The notes under the pieces are model-generated. The model searched no databases. It saw only the letters and a program-made list of their open reading frames with translations, and was not told the DNA's origin. The position numbers and the translations under genes were made by a program. From the NCBI RefSeq assembly GCF_013408555.1, contig NZ_JACBZN010000001.1:2480001-2544000 (forward strand): DNA of 64,000 nucleotides. Reading direction: 5' to 3'. This document shows, one piece after another, positions 39,291 to 48,488 of the stretch. Numbering within the stretch: position 1 is the first letter of the stretch; every line of letters starts with the position of its first letter. The stretch comes from Aeromicrobium tamlense. GTDB taxonomy: Bacteria; Actinomycetota; Actinomycetes; Propionibacteriales; Nocardioidaceae.

Positions 39291-39698
39291 TCAGCCGCGC
39301 ACGAGCGCGCGCAGGCGGGCGTCCCGCGGCCAGGCGCCGGCCCAGACGAGGACGGCGGTCAGGATCGCGAAGCCCGAGTTGGCCCAGGGCTGTCCCGCGA
39401 CGAGGTTCACGGCGACGGCACCGCCGAGGTACGCGGTGATGAGCACGACGGCCATCGCCCGGGTGGCCGGGACGAGGTGGGCGACGACGAGCGCGCCCAG
39501 CACCGCTCCGCAGAGCATGATCATGTCGTCGGGAATGCCCAGGTCGGCGCTGGCGTCGCGGACCTGCGGCACGCGCAGGAGGTGGGTCACGGCGTCGAAG
39601 CCCAGGAAGAGCGTGACGAGGCCGGTGACGATGCGGCCGGCGCGCTGGGCGGCGGGGCCGAGGGTCGCGGGTGCGTTCGGTGCGGTGGTGGTGGTCAT
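39291..39698 (-). CDS. DoxX-like four-helix membrane protein
   Basis: The 135-residue protein has four hydrophobic helices (about 20-38, 55-75, 80-98, 105-122) and LFLGFDAVTHLLRVPQV, typical of DoxX-like family proteins. It is the first gene of the DoxX-DGPF-ECF42 transcription unit. ATG 39698 has ggag upstream. Redox or oxidative-stress roles are suggested for some relatives. Confidence 0.8.
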   Translation of the reverse strand: MTTTTAPNAPATLGPAAQRAGRIVTGLVTLFLGFDAVTHLLRVPQVRDASADLGIPDDMIMLCGAVLGALVVAHLVPATRAMAVVLITAYLGGAVAVNLVAGQPWANSGFAILTAVLVWAGAWPRDARLRALVRG

Positions 39699-39739
39699 GA
39701 CGGTCTCCGTTCGGCGGGATGAGGGCGTTCTCATCCGTA

Positions 39740-39767
39740 CGTCGCGCGAACGGGGACCTTCTTGACA
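39740..39767 (-). promoter_or_regulatory. candidate ECF42-dependent promoter
   Basis: On the minus strand, TGTCAA (39762-39767), 16 bp, then CGACGT (39740-39745), about 40 bp before the DoxX-like start. ECF42 promoters described in Streptomyces carry TGTCGA at -35 and CGA-type bases at -10, so this would make the operon self-regulated. Confidence 0.5.
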
Positions 39768-39770
39768 TGC

Positions 39771-39792
39771 GTCCGGAGCTTTTTCTCCGGAC
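39771..39792 (-). terminator. hairpin after guaA
   Basis: Stem gtccggag/ctccggac has a 6-nt A/G loop on the transcribed strand, 30 bp after the guaA stop and just upstream of the ECF-type promoter. Confidence 0.6.
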
Positions 39793-39821
39793 GCCTCCTC
39801 ACTGCGTCAGCAGCGGTGTCG

Positions 39822-41408
<1,587 letters not shown>

Positions 41409-41414
41409 GGCCCA

Positions 41415-41420
41415 ATCCTA
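41415..41420 (-). promoter_or_regulatory. -10 box TAGGAT, leaderless start for guaA
   Basis: On the minus strand TAGGAT is followed by 6 nt and GTG 41408. Confidence 0.5.
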
Positions 41421-41459
41421 GAGCCGCCCGCCGTCCGTCCTGCGCGCGGTGCGGAGGGC

Positions 41460-42491
41460 TCAGACCTGCTCGCGGATCTCGCCGACGAGCTCCTCGAGGA
41501 CGTCCTCGAGCATGACCACGCCGATGACCGTGCCGCTGGGGTCGGCGACGCGCGCCATGTGCGAGCCCTTCGCCTGCATCGTGCGCAGCGCGTCGTACAG
41601 GCCGCTGCCGACCCCCACCGTGGACAGCGGACGCAGCCACTTGTCGGCGATGGGGCGCACACGCGTGGCGTCCTCGGTCTCCAGCACGTCCTTGATGTGC
41701 AGGTAGCCGGTGAGCTCGCCGTCCTCGCCGGCCACCGGGAAGCGCGAGTAGCCGGTGCGGGCGCAGGCGTCCTCGACGTCGACCGGGGTGGCACCCGGCG
41801 GGATCGTGACGAGCCCGTCGCGCGGCAGCAGCACCTGCGCGACCGTGCCCTCGTGGAAGTCCAGGGCGCCGCTGACGAGGCCGTACTCGTCCTCGTCCAA
41901 CAGGCCCTCGCGGCGCGACTCCTCGACCAGGCCGGCGACCTCGTCGTGGGTGAACGTGGAGGCGACCTCGTCCTTCGGCTCGACGCCCGCCAGACGGACC
42001 GCGCCGTTCGCGATCGCGTTGAGCGAGACCACGAGCGGCTTGAGCACGGCGATGACGACGAGCATGAACGGGCCGAGGATGAGCGCGGCGCGGTCGGGCG
42101 CGGCGAGCGCGATGTTCTTCGGCACCATCTCGCCGTAGACCACGTGCAGGAACACCACGAGCGACAGCGCGATCGCGAACGAGATCGGGTGGACGAAGCC
42201 GTGCGGCACGCCGAGGTACTCGAAGACGGGCTCGAGCAGGTGCGCGATCGCGGGCTCGCTGATGGCGCCCAGGCCGAGCGAGCAGATCGTGATGCCCAGC
42301 TGTGCCGCGGCCATCGCGAGCGTGACGTTCTCCATCGCCGTGAGCGCGAGCTTGGCGGTGCGCTTGCCGGCCTGGGCCTCCGGCTCGAGCTGGGTGCGGC
42401 GAGCCGAGATCAGCGCGAACTCGGCGGCCACGAACAGCGCGTTCAGCACCAGCAACAGAAGGGTGAGGGCGAGTGCCGGCCATCCGCTCAT
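41460..42491 (-). CDS. CNNM/CorC-family transporter, paralog 2
   Basis: The 343-residue membrane protein of the HlyC/CorC type has a CNNM transmembrane domain (about 1-190; NALFVAAEFALISARR at the start) and a CBS pair with GTVAQVLLPRDGLVTIPPG and GELTGYLHIKDVLE. It ends after the second CBS (VIGVVMLEDVLEELVGEI) without the C-terminal CorC_HlyC domain. Relatives move Mg2+ or Na+. It is coupled by an ATGA overlap to the larger paralog upstream. Confidence 0.88.
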   Translation of the reverse strand: MSGWPALALTLLLLVLNALFVAAEFALISARRTQLEPEAQAGKRTAKLALTAMENVTLAMAAAQLGITICSLGLGAISEPAIAHLLEPVFEYLGVPHGFVHPISFAIALSLVVFLHVVYGEMVPKNIALAAPDRAALILGPFMLVVIAVLKPLVVSLNAIANGAVRLAGVEPKDEVASTFTHDEVAGLVEESRREGLLDEDEYGLVSGALDFHEGTVAQVLLPRDGLVTIPPGATPVDVEDACARTGYSRFPVAGEDGELTGYLHIKDVLETEDATRVRPIADKWLRPLSTVGVGSGLYDALRTMQAKGSHMARVADPSGTVIGVVMLEDVLEELVGEIREQV

Positions 42492-43849
42492 CGGTCCGCC
42501 TCCTCGTCAGGGGCGTCGATGGTGAGGGCGAGGCGGTCGATGCGCCGGCCCTCCAACCGCTCGACGGCGAGGTGGACGGTGAGCGGCTCGACGTCGTCCT
42601 CGTCGTTCTCGGGGGTCGAGTCGACCTCGAGCGTGACGACGTCGCCGCGCACGGCCAGGCGGCCGAGCTGCTCCAGCACGAGGCCGGCGATCGTCTCGTA
42701 GTCCTCGCTCTCGGGCAGCTTGACGCCCGTCTGCTCGAAGACCTCGTCGGGACGCAGCAGGCCCGACAGCGACCACGTGCCGTCGCGGCGGTGGCGGCTG
42801 CGCTCGGAGAGGCGGTCGTGCTCGTCGGCGATGTCGCCCACGATCTCCTCGACCAGGTCCTCCAGCGTGACGATGCCGTCGGTGCCGCCGTACTCGTCGA
42901 CGACGATGGCCATCTGGTTGTTCTGCTCGCGCAGCTGCACGAGCAGGGGGTCGAGCTCGAGGGTGTCGGGCACCGTGGCGGCGGCCTCGGCGATCTCCGA
43001 GACGCGCACCGAGCGGCGGCGGTCGGGGTCGACCGCGACGGCCTGCTTGACGTGCACGACGCCGATGACGTCGTCGGCCGAGCGGCCGATCACGGGGAAC
43101 TTCGAGTGCCCGGTCTGACGGGCGGCCTCGATGAGGTCCATCGCCGTGTCGCGCTCCTCGAGGAAGTGCACGCGCACGCGCGGGGTGCGCACGTCGGCGG
43201 CCGTGCGGTCGCCGAACGCGATGCTGCGCGCGACCAGCTCGGCGGTCTCGTCGTCGATCGCGCCCTCCTGCGCCGACCGCAGCACGAGCGAGCGGAGCTC
43301 CAGCGGCGAGCGCGCCGAGCGCAGCTCCTCCTGGGGCTCGACGCCGAGCCACTCCAGCGTGCGGTTGGCCATCGAGTTGAGGCCGCGGATCGGCCATGCC
43401 ATCGCGTGCGTGAACGCGCGCTGCATCCACTGCGTGGTGGCAGCGGTCTTGCGCGGCAGCGACAGGGCCAGGTTCTTGGGGATCAGCTCGCCCACGAGCA
43501 TCGTGACGATCGTGCTGAGGAACAGCGCGATCGCGTAGGACGCGACGCTCAGCCCGCTGCCGGACAGGCCCAGGCTCTCGAGCGGGCCGCGCAGCAGGCG
43601 GCCGATGGCCGGTTCGGCGAGGAAGCCGATCGCCAGGTTCGTGATCGTGATGCCCAGCTGGGCACCGCTGAGCTGCGTGGAGAGGCTGCGCAGGGCCTTG
43701 AGGGTTCCTTGTGCGCCGCGGTCGCCCGCCTGTGCCTCGCGCTCGACGGTGGCGCGGTCGACGGTGACGAAGGAGAACTCGGCGGCGACGAAGACACCAC
43801 AGGCGAGCATCAGCAGGAACGACGAGAACAGCAGAAGCCATTCGGTCAC
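42488..43849 (-). CDS. CNNM/CorC-family transporter, paralog 1
   Basis: The 453-residue protein has a CNNM membrane domain (FVAAEFSFVTVDRATVER; QLGITITNLAIGFLAEP), a CBS pair (RTPRVRVHFLEERDT..., IGVVHVKQAVAV, GTDGIVTLEDLVEEIVGDI) and a CorC_HlyC C-terminal domain (about 365-440). It probably participates in Mg2+/divalent cation transport. Two adjacent, differently sized paralogs are the usual actinomycete arrangement. Confidence 0.9.
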   Translation of the reverse strand: MTEWLLLFSSFLLMLACGVFVAAEFSFVTVDRATVEREAQAGDRGAQGTLKALRSLSTQLSGAQLGITITNLAIGFLAEPAIGRLLRGPLESLGLSGSGLSVASYAIALFLSTIVTMLVGELIPKNLALSLPRKTAATTQWMQRAFTHAMAWPIRGLNSMANRTLEWLGVEPQEELRSARSPLELRSLVLRSAQEGAIDDETAELVARSIAFGDRTAADVRTPRVRVHFLEERDTAMDLIEAARQTGHSKFPVIGRSADDVIGVVHVKQAVAVDPDRRRSVRVSEIAEAAATVPDTLELDPLLVQLREQNNQMAIVVDEYGGTDGIVTLEDLVEEIVGDIADEHDRLSERSRHRRDGTWSLSGLLRPDEVFEQTGVKLPESEDYETIAGLVLEQLGRLAVRGDVVTLEVDSTPENDEDDVEPLTVHLAVERLEGRRIDRLALTIDAPDEEADR

Positions 43850-43910
43850 AGTGGGTGGGTCCTCAGGTAGGCGTCGTGGTGGCTCAACGATAGCGCTGGG
43901 CGATGAAAGG

Positions 43911-43916
43911 TATCCT
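43911..43916 (+). promoter_or_regulatory. -10 box TATCCT, leaderless start
   Basis: TATCCT lies 7 nt before GTG 43924, supporting that start over the ATG at 43903. Confidence 0.55.
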
Positions 43917-43923
43917 TCTCGTC

Positions 43924-44193
43924 GTGCCCACCTACCAGTACCGCTGCGTCGACTGTGCCGAAGAGCTCGAGGTCAAGCAGAGCTTCTCCGACGCCGCGCT
44001 GACGACGTGCCCCTCCTGCGGTGGTGACCTCCGCAAGGTGTTCGGGGCCGCGGGCGTGGTGTTCAAGGGCTCGGGCTTCTATCGCACCGACAGCCGCTCC
44101 GCCTCCTCCAGCTCCGGCAGCTCGTCCTCCAGCTCCAGCTCCAGCAGCTCCTCGTCGAGCTCGTCGAGCACCTCCGGCTCCGGCGCCGCCTGA
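43924..44193 (+). CDS. FmdB-family zinc-ribbon protein with poly-serine tail
   Basis: In this 89-residue protein the first ~45 residues are the FmdB zinc ribbon PTYQYRCVDCAEELEV...TTCPSCGGDLRKVF, with two Cys-x2-Cys pairs. The rest is almost all serine with few glycines (about 30 residues). FmdB-type proteins are putative regulators of unknown mechanism. GTG 43924 begins the conserved PTYQYRC and follows a -10 box at leaderless spacing. Confidence 0.88.
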   Translation: MPTYQYRCVDCAEELEVKQSFSDAALTTCPSCGGDLRKVFGAAGVVFKGSGFYRTDSRSASSSSGSSSSSSSSSSSSSSSSSTSGSGAA

Positions 44194-44248
44194 GTCTCCT
44201 GCCGCGCAGGCCTGTGGACGACGCGGGCCGGGATCGTCCGATCCTGCC

Positions 44249-44254
44249 TAGCCT
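44249..44254 (+). promoter_or_regulatory. -10 box TAGCCT, leaderless start
   Basis: TAGCCT is 6 nt before ATG 44261 of the SAF gene. Confidence 0.5.
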
Positions 44255-44260
44255 CGCGCC

Positions 44261-44848
44261 ATGGAATCGGCCGTCCGCTTCGTCCTGACCCACCGGCGCG
44301 TCCTCGCCGCGACCCTCGCGGGGCTGGCCGTGTGGGCGGCGGTCACGGCCGTCACCCGCTCCCCCGACACCCGTGAGGTGCTCGTCGCCGCGCGCGACCT
44401 CGGCAGTGGCGCCACCGTGCTGCGCTCCGACCTCGAGACCCGCCGGCTGCCCGACTCCGCCGTGCCTGCCGGTCTCGCCGCCTCACCCGAGATCGTCGGC
44501 CGGGCGCTGGCCGGACCGATGCGGGCCGGCGAGGTGTTCACCGACCGTCGTGTCGTCGACCCGCGCGACCTCGGTCGCGGGCGCGTGCTCAGCACCGTCG
44601 AGGTCTCGTCCGCGACGGCCGAGCTGTTGCGACCCGGCGACGCCGTCGACCTGCTGGCCGTCGCCGAGGAGGGCGCTGCGGAACCCGTGGCCGAGGCCGT
44701 CGAGGTGGTCACCGTGCGGTCCGACCCCGAGCGCGAGACCGCCGTCCTCGGCGTCGCGGCCGATCCCGAGGTCGCCACCCTGGTGGCGCGGGCGTCCGTG
44801 ACCGCGCGTCTCGCCGCGGTCGTGGTGACTCGTCACCGCGCGCCCTAG
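44261..44848 (+). CDS. SAF-domain (CpaB/RcpC-like) membrane protein
   Basis: One N-terminal helix (about 14-31) precedes a periplasmic SAF domain (TREVLVAARDLGSGATVLRSDLETRRLPDSAVP) in this 195-residue protein. The RcpC/CpaB pattern continues with GRALAGPMRAGEVFTDRRVV and LLRPGDAVDLLAV. CpaB proteins assist Flp/Tad pilus assembly, but no tad genes are in the window, so the role is inferred only from the fold. Confidence 0.8.
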   Translation: MESAVRFVLTHRRVLAATLAGLAVWAAVTAVTRSPDTREVLVAARDLGSGATVLRSDLETRRLPDSAVPAGLAASPEIVGRALAGPMRAGEVFTDRRVVDPRDLGRGRVLSTVEVSSATAELLRPGDAVDLLAVAEEGAAEPVAEAVEVVTVRSDPERETAVLGVAADPEVATLVARASVTARLAAVVVTRHRAP

Positions 44849-44899
44849 GTCCTAGGGTCGGGACGTAGCCTTCCCATCGCCCACCTACGAGGAGCGCCC

Positions 44900-45337
44900 A
44901 TGCTTCAAGGTTTCAAGGACTTCCTGTTCCGCGGCAACATCGTCGACCTCGCCGTCGCCGTCGTCATCGGCACCGCCTTCACCGCACTGGTCGGCACCGT
45001 CACCGCGTCGGTGATCGAGCCGGTGATCAACTCGCTCGGCGGCACCAGCGTGAAGGGCCTGTCGTTCCAGATCGTCGACGGCAACCCCAAGACGGTCGTC
45101 GACCTGGCCGCCGTCATCAACGCGATCATCACGTTCGCCATCACTGCCGCCGTCGTCTACTTCGTCTTCGTCGTCCCGTCGAAGAAACTCATGGAGCGTC
45201 TCGCGAAGGGCGAGGAGGAGGAGCCCGAGGGTCCCAGCGAGGACATCCTCCTGCTCCGCGAGATCCGCGACGCGCTCGGCGGCGGCACGTTCCAGCGCCA
45301 GGCCGGTGGCGATCCGCGGGTGGATCCCACCCTCTAG
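44900..45337 (+). CDS. mscL: large-conductance mechanosensitive channel
   Basis: The 145-residue pentameric channel opens under osmotic downshock. It begins MLQGFKDFLFRGNIVDLAVAVVIGTAFTALVG, the conserved amphipathic helix and TM1. TM2 is FAITAAVVYFVFVVPSKKLMERL, followed by an acidic linker and a C-terminal helical bundle (EDILLLREIRDAL). The Shine-Dalgarno ggag lies 9 nt upstream. Confidence 0.96.
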   Translation: MLQGFKDFLFRGNIVDLAVAVVIGTAFTALVGTVTASVIEPVINSLGGTSVKGLSFQIVDGNPKTVVDLAAVINAIITFAITAAVVYFVFVVPSKKLMERLAKGEEEEPEGPSEDILLLREIRDALGGGTFQRQAGGDPRVDPTL

Positions 45338-45340
45338 GAC

Positions 45341-45535
45341 TCAGTCCTTCCCGTGGTGAGGGGGCACGTCGCGTCGCAGCTCGTCGTCGCGCGACGTGCC
45401 CTTCGCCTCGTCACCCCATCCCTCGGAGGTCTCGTCGCGCGTCGTCGACGGCATGAGGTCGCCCAGCAGCCGTGCGGCCCGCTCGAGGCGAGCGCGGCGC
45501 TCGGCGGGCGTCTCGGCCTCGCGGTCACCCGGCAC
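45341..45535 (-). CDS. small charged hypothetical protein
   Basis: The 64-residue hydrophilic protein is rich in Arg, Glu and Asp (AERRARLERAARLLGDLMP, ending RRDVPPHHGKD). GTG 45535 overlaps the end of the epimerase gene by 11 bp, suggesting translational coupling. I recognise no family. Confidence 0.6.
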   Translation of the reverse strand: MPGDREAETPAERRARLERAARLLGDLMPSTTRDETSEGWGDEAKGTSRDDELRRDVPPHHGKD

Positions 45536-46418
45536 GGAACCACTCCGCCGTGAGGACCGGGCGCATCGGCTTCCAGCCGGTGGTGTCCATGAAGCGCTGC
45601 GAGGTCACCCGCTGCGACCGCGCGAGCAGCTCGAGCTTGTCGGCGGTGACGCTGAACAGCCAGCGGCGGAAGAACCGTCCCTCGCTGTGGCCGGCGGCGC
45701 GGGCGATCGCGTTGACGTAGTCGAGGCGCTTGAGCGGCTCGGCGCCCACGTTGTAGGCGCCGCTGGGCGCACCGAGCGCCGCGATGGCCGAGGTGCCCAC
45801 GTCGAGCGGGTGCACGACGTGCATCCACGAGTCGGGGTCGCCCAGGCCGATCGGGCGGCGCTTGCGGGCCCTCCGGACGAGGAACTGCGAGTTCGGGTCG
45901 TCGCCGCAGATGAGGCCGTAGCGCAGGCGCACGGTCACTCCCCCGGCCTCCTCCACGCGCTGCGCGTGCTGTTCGGCGACGGTGAGCGGCTCGGTGACCA
46001 TCGTGACGTCGATGGGGGTGGACTCGTCGATCCACTCGTCGCCGCGTGCGACGTAGATGTGGCTCAGGCTCTGCTGCACCATGAGGCCGATGCCCGACTC
46101 GATCGCGGCATCGGCGACCAGGCCGGCGCCGACCGTGCGGATGCGGTTGATGCGGTTGAGGGAGCCGGGCAGCATCGCCCGCGCGCCGACCGGGACGTTG
46201 GTGGCGAAGTTGACCACCGCGTCGCAGCCGATCATCGCCTTCATGAGCGAGCCGCGATCGAGCACGTCGCCGTGGATCGCCGTGGCCCCCGCCGACTGGA
46301 CGAGCCGGGCGGCCGAGGGAGAGCGGACGAGTCCGACGACCTGGTGTCCCGCGTTCTGCAACGCCGGGATCGTCGCTCGTCCCATGACGCCGTTGGCGCC
46401 CGTGAGCAGGATCCGCAC
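45525..46418 (-). CDS. NAD-dependent epimerase/dehydratase family protein
   Basis: The 297-residue extended short-chain dehydrogenase-like protein has a nucleotide-binding GANGVMGRATIPAL at about 7-20. The usual Tyr-x3-Lys catalytic pair is not obvious (SLSHIYVARGDEWID in that region), so it may be an atypical or redox-inactive member. A TAGACT box 6 nt before GTG 46418 suggests a leaderless transcript. Substrate unknown. Confidence 0.82.
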   Translation of the reverse strand: MRILLTGANGVMGRATIPALQNAGHQVVGLVRSPSAARLVQSAGATAIHGDVLDRGSLMKAMIGCDAVVNFATNVPVGARAMLPGSLNRINRIRTVGAGLVADAAIESGIGLMVQQSLSHIYVARGDEWIDESTPIDVTMVTEPLTVAEQHAQRVEEAGGVTVRLRYGLICGDDPNSQFLVRRARKRRPIGLGDPDSWMHVVHPLDVGTSAIAALGAPSGAYNVGAEPLKRLDYVNAIARAAGHSEGRFFRRWLFSVTADKLELLARSQRVTSQRFMDTTGWKPMRPVLTAEWFRAG

Positions 46419-46424
46419 TCATCG

Positions 46425-46430
46425 AGTCTA
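46425..46430 (-). promoter_or_regulatory. -10 box TAGACT, leaderless start
   Basis: On the minus strand TAGACT is followed by 6 nt and GTG 46418. Confidence 0.45.
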
Positions 46431-46541
46431 CGACCGCCATCCGCATCGTGAGACAGGTCCCGGTGCCACGCGCGCCACAGGCGTCACGCCGGGACCACTC
46501 GGCACCGTCACCGCGGGGCTCGTGGAAGGATGGACCGGTGC

Positions 46542-46616
<75 letters not shown>

Positions 46617-46637
46617 CGCATCCGCGTCACCGTCCGT

Positions 46638-46643
46638 TAGGGT
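46638..46643 (+). promoter_or_regulatory. -10 box TAGGGT before erm leader peptide
   Basis: TAGGGT lies 7 nt before the ATG at 46651, so the leader peptide may start at the mRNA 5' end. No Shine-Dalgarno is seen before the ATG. Read-through from the tRNA gene is also possible. Confidence 0.45.
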
Positions 46644-46650
46644 CGCTTCC

Positions 46651-46716
46651 ATGGGTCAGCTGATCAGCGTGTTCGCGGCGACGCACACGCTTGCCGTTCG
46701 CGACCGCCGCGCCTGA
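46651..46716 (+). CDS. erm leader peptide
   Basis: The 21-codon open frame begins MGQLISVFAATHTLAV and ends with the stretch RDRRA. It lies 140 bp before the erm start. Macrolide-induced arrest in known erm leaders occurs at Arg/Lys-x-Arg/Lys or at IFVI/IAVV-like motifs; this peptide has Arg-Asp-Arg near its end and an ISVF segment earlier. Its stop codon is at the base of the first downstream hairpin, so a ribosome stalled on the last codons would block that hairpin. Inference from architecture; the peptide itself is not recognised. Confidence 0.65.
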   Translation: MGQLISVFAATHTLAVRDRRA

Positions 46717-46851
46717 CGGCGCGTCTCGCTCAACGCCTCACGCGCCGTCCGTCCGAGAGACCTTTCGCGTCTCGGGACGGCGATCCTGCGACCCATCCGG
46801 CCTGTTCGCCCACGTGCTCCCGAGACGCTCCATTCCACTCCCCCTGGAGCG
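46715..46851 (+). promoter_or_regulatory. translational attenuator of erm
   Basis: Stem 1 is 46715-46724 with 46740-46749 (10 bp). Stem 2 is 46749-46758 with 46770-46780 (one bulge). The Shine-Dalgarno stem is 46826-46832 with 46845-46851 (7 bp perfect), which hides tggag. An 11-bp perfect alternative pairing links 46767-46777 with 46818-46828, overlapping stem 2 and the anti-Shine-Dalgarno arm. This is the layout of inducible erm attenuators. Confidence 0.7.
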
Positions 46852-46856
46852 CGAAC

Positions 46857-47627
46857 GTGCCTCGTTCAACCCACGGCGGCCGACATGAGCTCGGCCAGAA
46901 CTTCCTCGTCCACCCACCCACCATCCGTACGATCATCGAGCTCGTCGCCGCCACTCGAGGGTCCATCCTCGAGCTCGGCGCCGGCGACGGAGCCCTGACC
47001 AGACCCTTGGCCCGACTGGGCAGGCCGCTCACGGCCGTCGACCTCGACGAGCATCGGATCGCCAGCCTGGGGGCGTCGCTGCCCGCCGTGACGGTAGAGC
47101 ACGTCGACGCACTGACTGTCCCCTTGGGCCATCCGGTGATCGTGGGGAACATCCCTTTCCACCTCACGTCCCCGATCCTTCGTCGCCTGCTCGCCGCCGA
47201 CACCTGGAACGACGCGGTGCTGCTCACCCAGTGGGAAGTCGCCCGCAAGCGCTGCGGCGTCGGCGGCTCCACCCTGCTCACCGCGCAGACGGCGCCGTGG
47301 TTCACCTTCGCTCTCCACGGCCGGGTCCCCTCAACCGGGTTCCGGCCCCGGCCCAGCGTCGACGGGGGCGTCATCGGCATCCGCCGCCGCTCGGCTCCTC
47401 TCGTCCCGAACGGCCACCGTTCCCGCTACGAGCGCTTCGTGCGCGCGATCTTCACCGGGAGGGGCGGGACGTTCGACCGCATCGTCGAGCAGGCGACGCG
47501 AGCTCCCCACGGGCTGATCCACGTCGCGCTGCGCGAGGCGGGCGTTCGAGCGGGGACGCTCCCCCGGGACCTCTCCGCCGAGCAGTGGTCACGGCTGTGG
47601 CTCCGACTCCAGCGGCAAGGCGGGTGA
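46857..47627 (+). CDS. erm: Erm 23S rRNA (adenine-N6)-methyltransferase
   Basis: The 256-residue SAM-dependent enzyme would methylate A2058 of 23S rRNA and confer macrolide-lincosamide-streptogramin B resistance. It has HELGQNFLVHP at 10-20, SAM motif I LELGAGDGALT at 38-48, and catalytic motif NIPFHL at 98-103. LLTQWEVARKRCGVGGSTLLTAQ, RVPSTGFRPRPSVDGGV and the C-terminal helical domain place it with actinomycete Erm enzymes rather than KsgA. GTG 46857 follows ggag at 46846-46849, which is sequestered in a hairpin. Possibly intrinsic or acquired next to the tRNA; no mobile genes remain. Confidence 0.92.
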   Translation: MPRSTHGGRHELGQNFLVHPPTIRTIIELVAATRGSILELGAGDGALTRPLARLGRPLTAVDLDEHRIASLGASLPAVTVEHVDALTVPLGHPVIVGNIPFHLTSPILRRLLAADTWNDAVLLTQWEVARKRCGVGGSTLLTAQTAPWFTFALHGRVPSTGFRPRPSVDGGVIGIRRRSAPLVPNGHRSRYERFVRAIFTGRGGTFDRIVEQATRAPHGLIHVALREAGVRAGTLPRDLSAEQWSRLWLRLQRQGG

Positions 47628-47718
47628 CGTTGTCCCACGGAGTGTGCCGCGGTGTCCCTGTCGGGCGGGACGGCCCGCCTTCCAGTGTGAGTGCATCACC
47701 ACTTCGGAAGGACACACG

Positions 47719-48420
47719 ATGACCACCCACATCACCACCGAGCAGCGCGTCCGGGACGACCTCCCGCAGGACAGCGCCGCCCGCCCCGGACGCGGCTGGG
47801 CCCTCGCGGGCGTCGCCGCCGGACTCCTCGGCTTCGCCACGACGATCCTCAGCGCGGAGGCCGGTGCGGCCTACGTCGACGGGAAGGTGCAGGAGGCCGA
47901 CGGCGTCATCGCCTCGCTGAACGGGCACGTCCCGCAGCTGATCGCGTTCCACGTCGTCGCCACGCTCACCGTGCTCGCGCTGGTGCCGTTCGGCGTCGGA
48001 CTGCACCGACGCCTGCGGGCCGCGCTGGGCGCTGACAGCCTGGTGCCCGGCGTCGCCGCGTTCGGCATCCTCGGCACGGCGCTCGTCGTGCTGATGGGCA
48101 CCGCCCTCAACACGGAGTTCATCTTCGGGGTCGCCGGGGACACGCCCCTGGCCGTTCCCGAGGCCGCCACCGTGTTCAACCACTGGATCGCGACCGTGCC
48201 GTGGGTCTGGGGACTCACGGGCCTCACGGGCTGGGCGCTGTTCCGGGCCTGGCGCCAGGGCGCCGTCCGCGCCTGGCTGGGGATCGCCGCCGGCGTCCTG
48301 GGCACCCTGTCGCTGCTGCTGACCGTCGTGCCGCTGCAGTACATGGCCGGCTGGACCGGCTCGGTCATGGTCGTCCTGGTCGGCCTCGGGCTCGCCTTCG
48401 GGGACCGCGGCGCCCAGTGA
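47719..48420 (+). CDS. six-helix membrane protein, hypothetical
   Basis: The 233-residue protein has about six hydrophobic helices and a short hydrophilic N-terminus (TTHITTEQRVRDD). I recognise no family. ATG 47719 has a ggaagga site. It is followed by a terminator-like hairpin, so it may be separate from the kinase gene downstream. Confidence 0.7.
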   Translation: MTTHITTEQRVRDDLPQDSAARPGRGWALAGVAAGLLGFATTILSAEAGAAYVDGKVQEADGVIASLNGHVPQLIAFHVVATLTVLALVPFGVGLHRRLRAALGADSLVPGVAAFGILGTALVVLMGTALNTEFIFGVAGDTPLAVPEAATVFNHWIATVPWVWGLTGLTGWALFRAWRQGAVRAWLGIAAGVLGTLSLLLTVVPLQYMAGWTGSVMVVLVGLGLAFGDRGAQ

Positions 48421-48440
48421 CCTCGCTCCTCGATCGCCAA

Positions 48441-48477
48441 GGCGGCGGTTCGCTCCCCTCGGACGCGAACCGCCGCC
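48441..48477 (+). terminator. hairpin terminator before the second kinase
   Basis: A 13-bp perfect stem ggcggcggttcgc with an 11-nt loop ends 12 nt before ATG 48489. It argues against the in-frame GTG at 48417 as the kinase start. Confidence 0.75.
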
Positions 48478-48488
48478 ATGATCTACGC

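Noticed and set aside
44261..44848. Part of a Tad/Flp pilus locus
   Set aside because: Only the SAF protein is present; neighbours are FmdB and mscL, with no secretion ATPase, TadB/C or pilin.
46857..47627. Dimethyladenosine transferase KsgA instead of Erm
   Set aside because: The LLTQWEVARKR..VGG..LLTAQ segment, the SVDGG region and the leader-attenuator upstream match Erm enzymes; no rnmV/ispE-type KsgA neighbours are present.
48417..48488. GTG 48417 as the start of the second kinase
   Set aside because: It overlaps the preceding stop, but a 13-bp stem terminator lies between it and ATG 48489, and the added residues look non-conserved.
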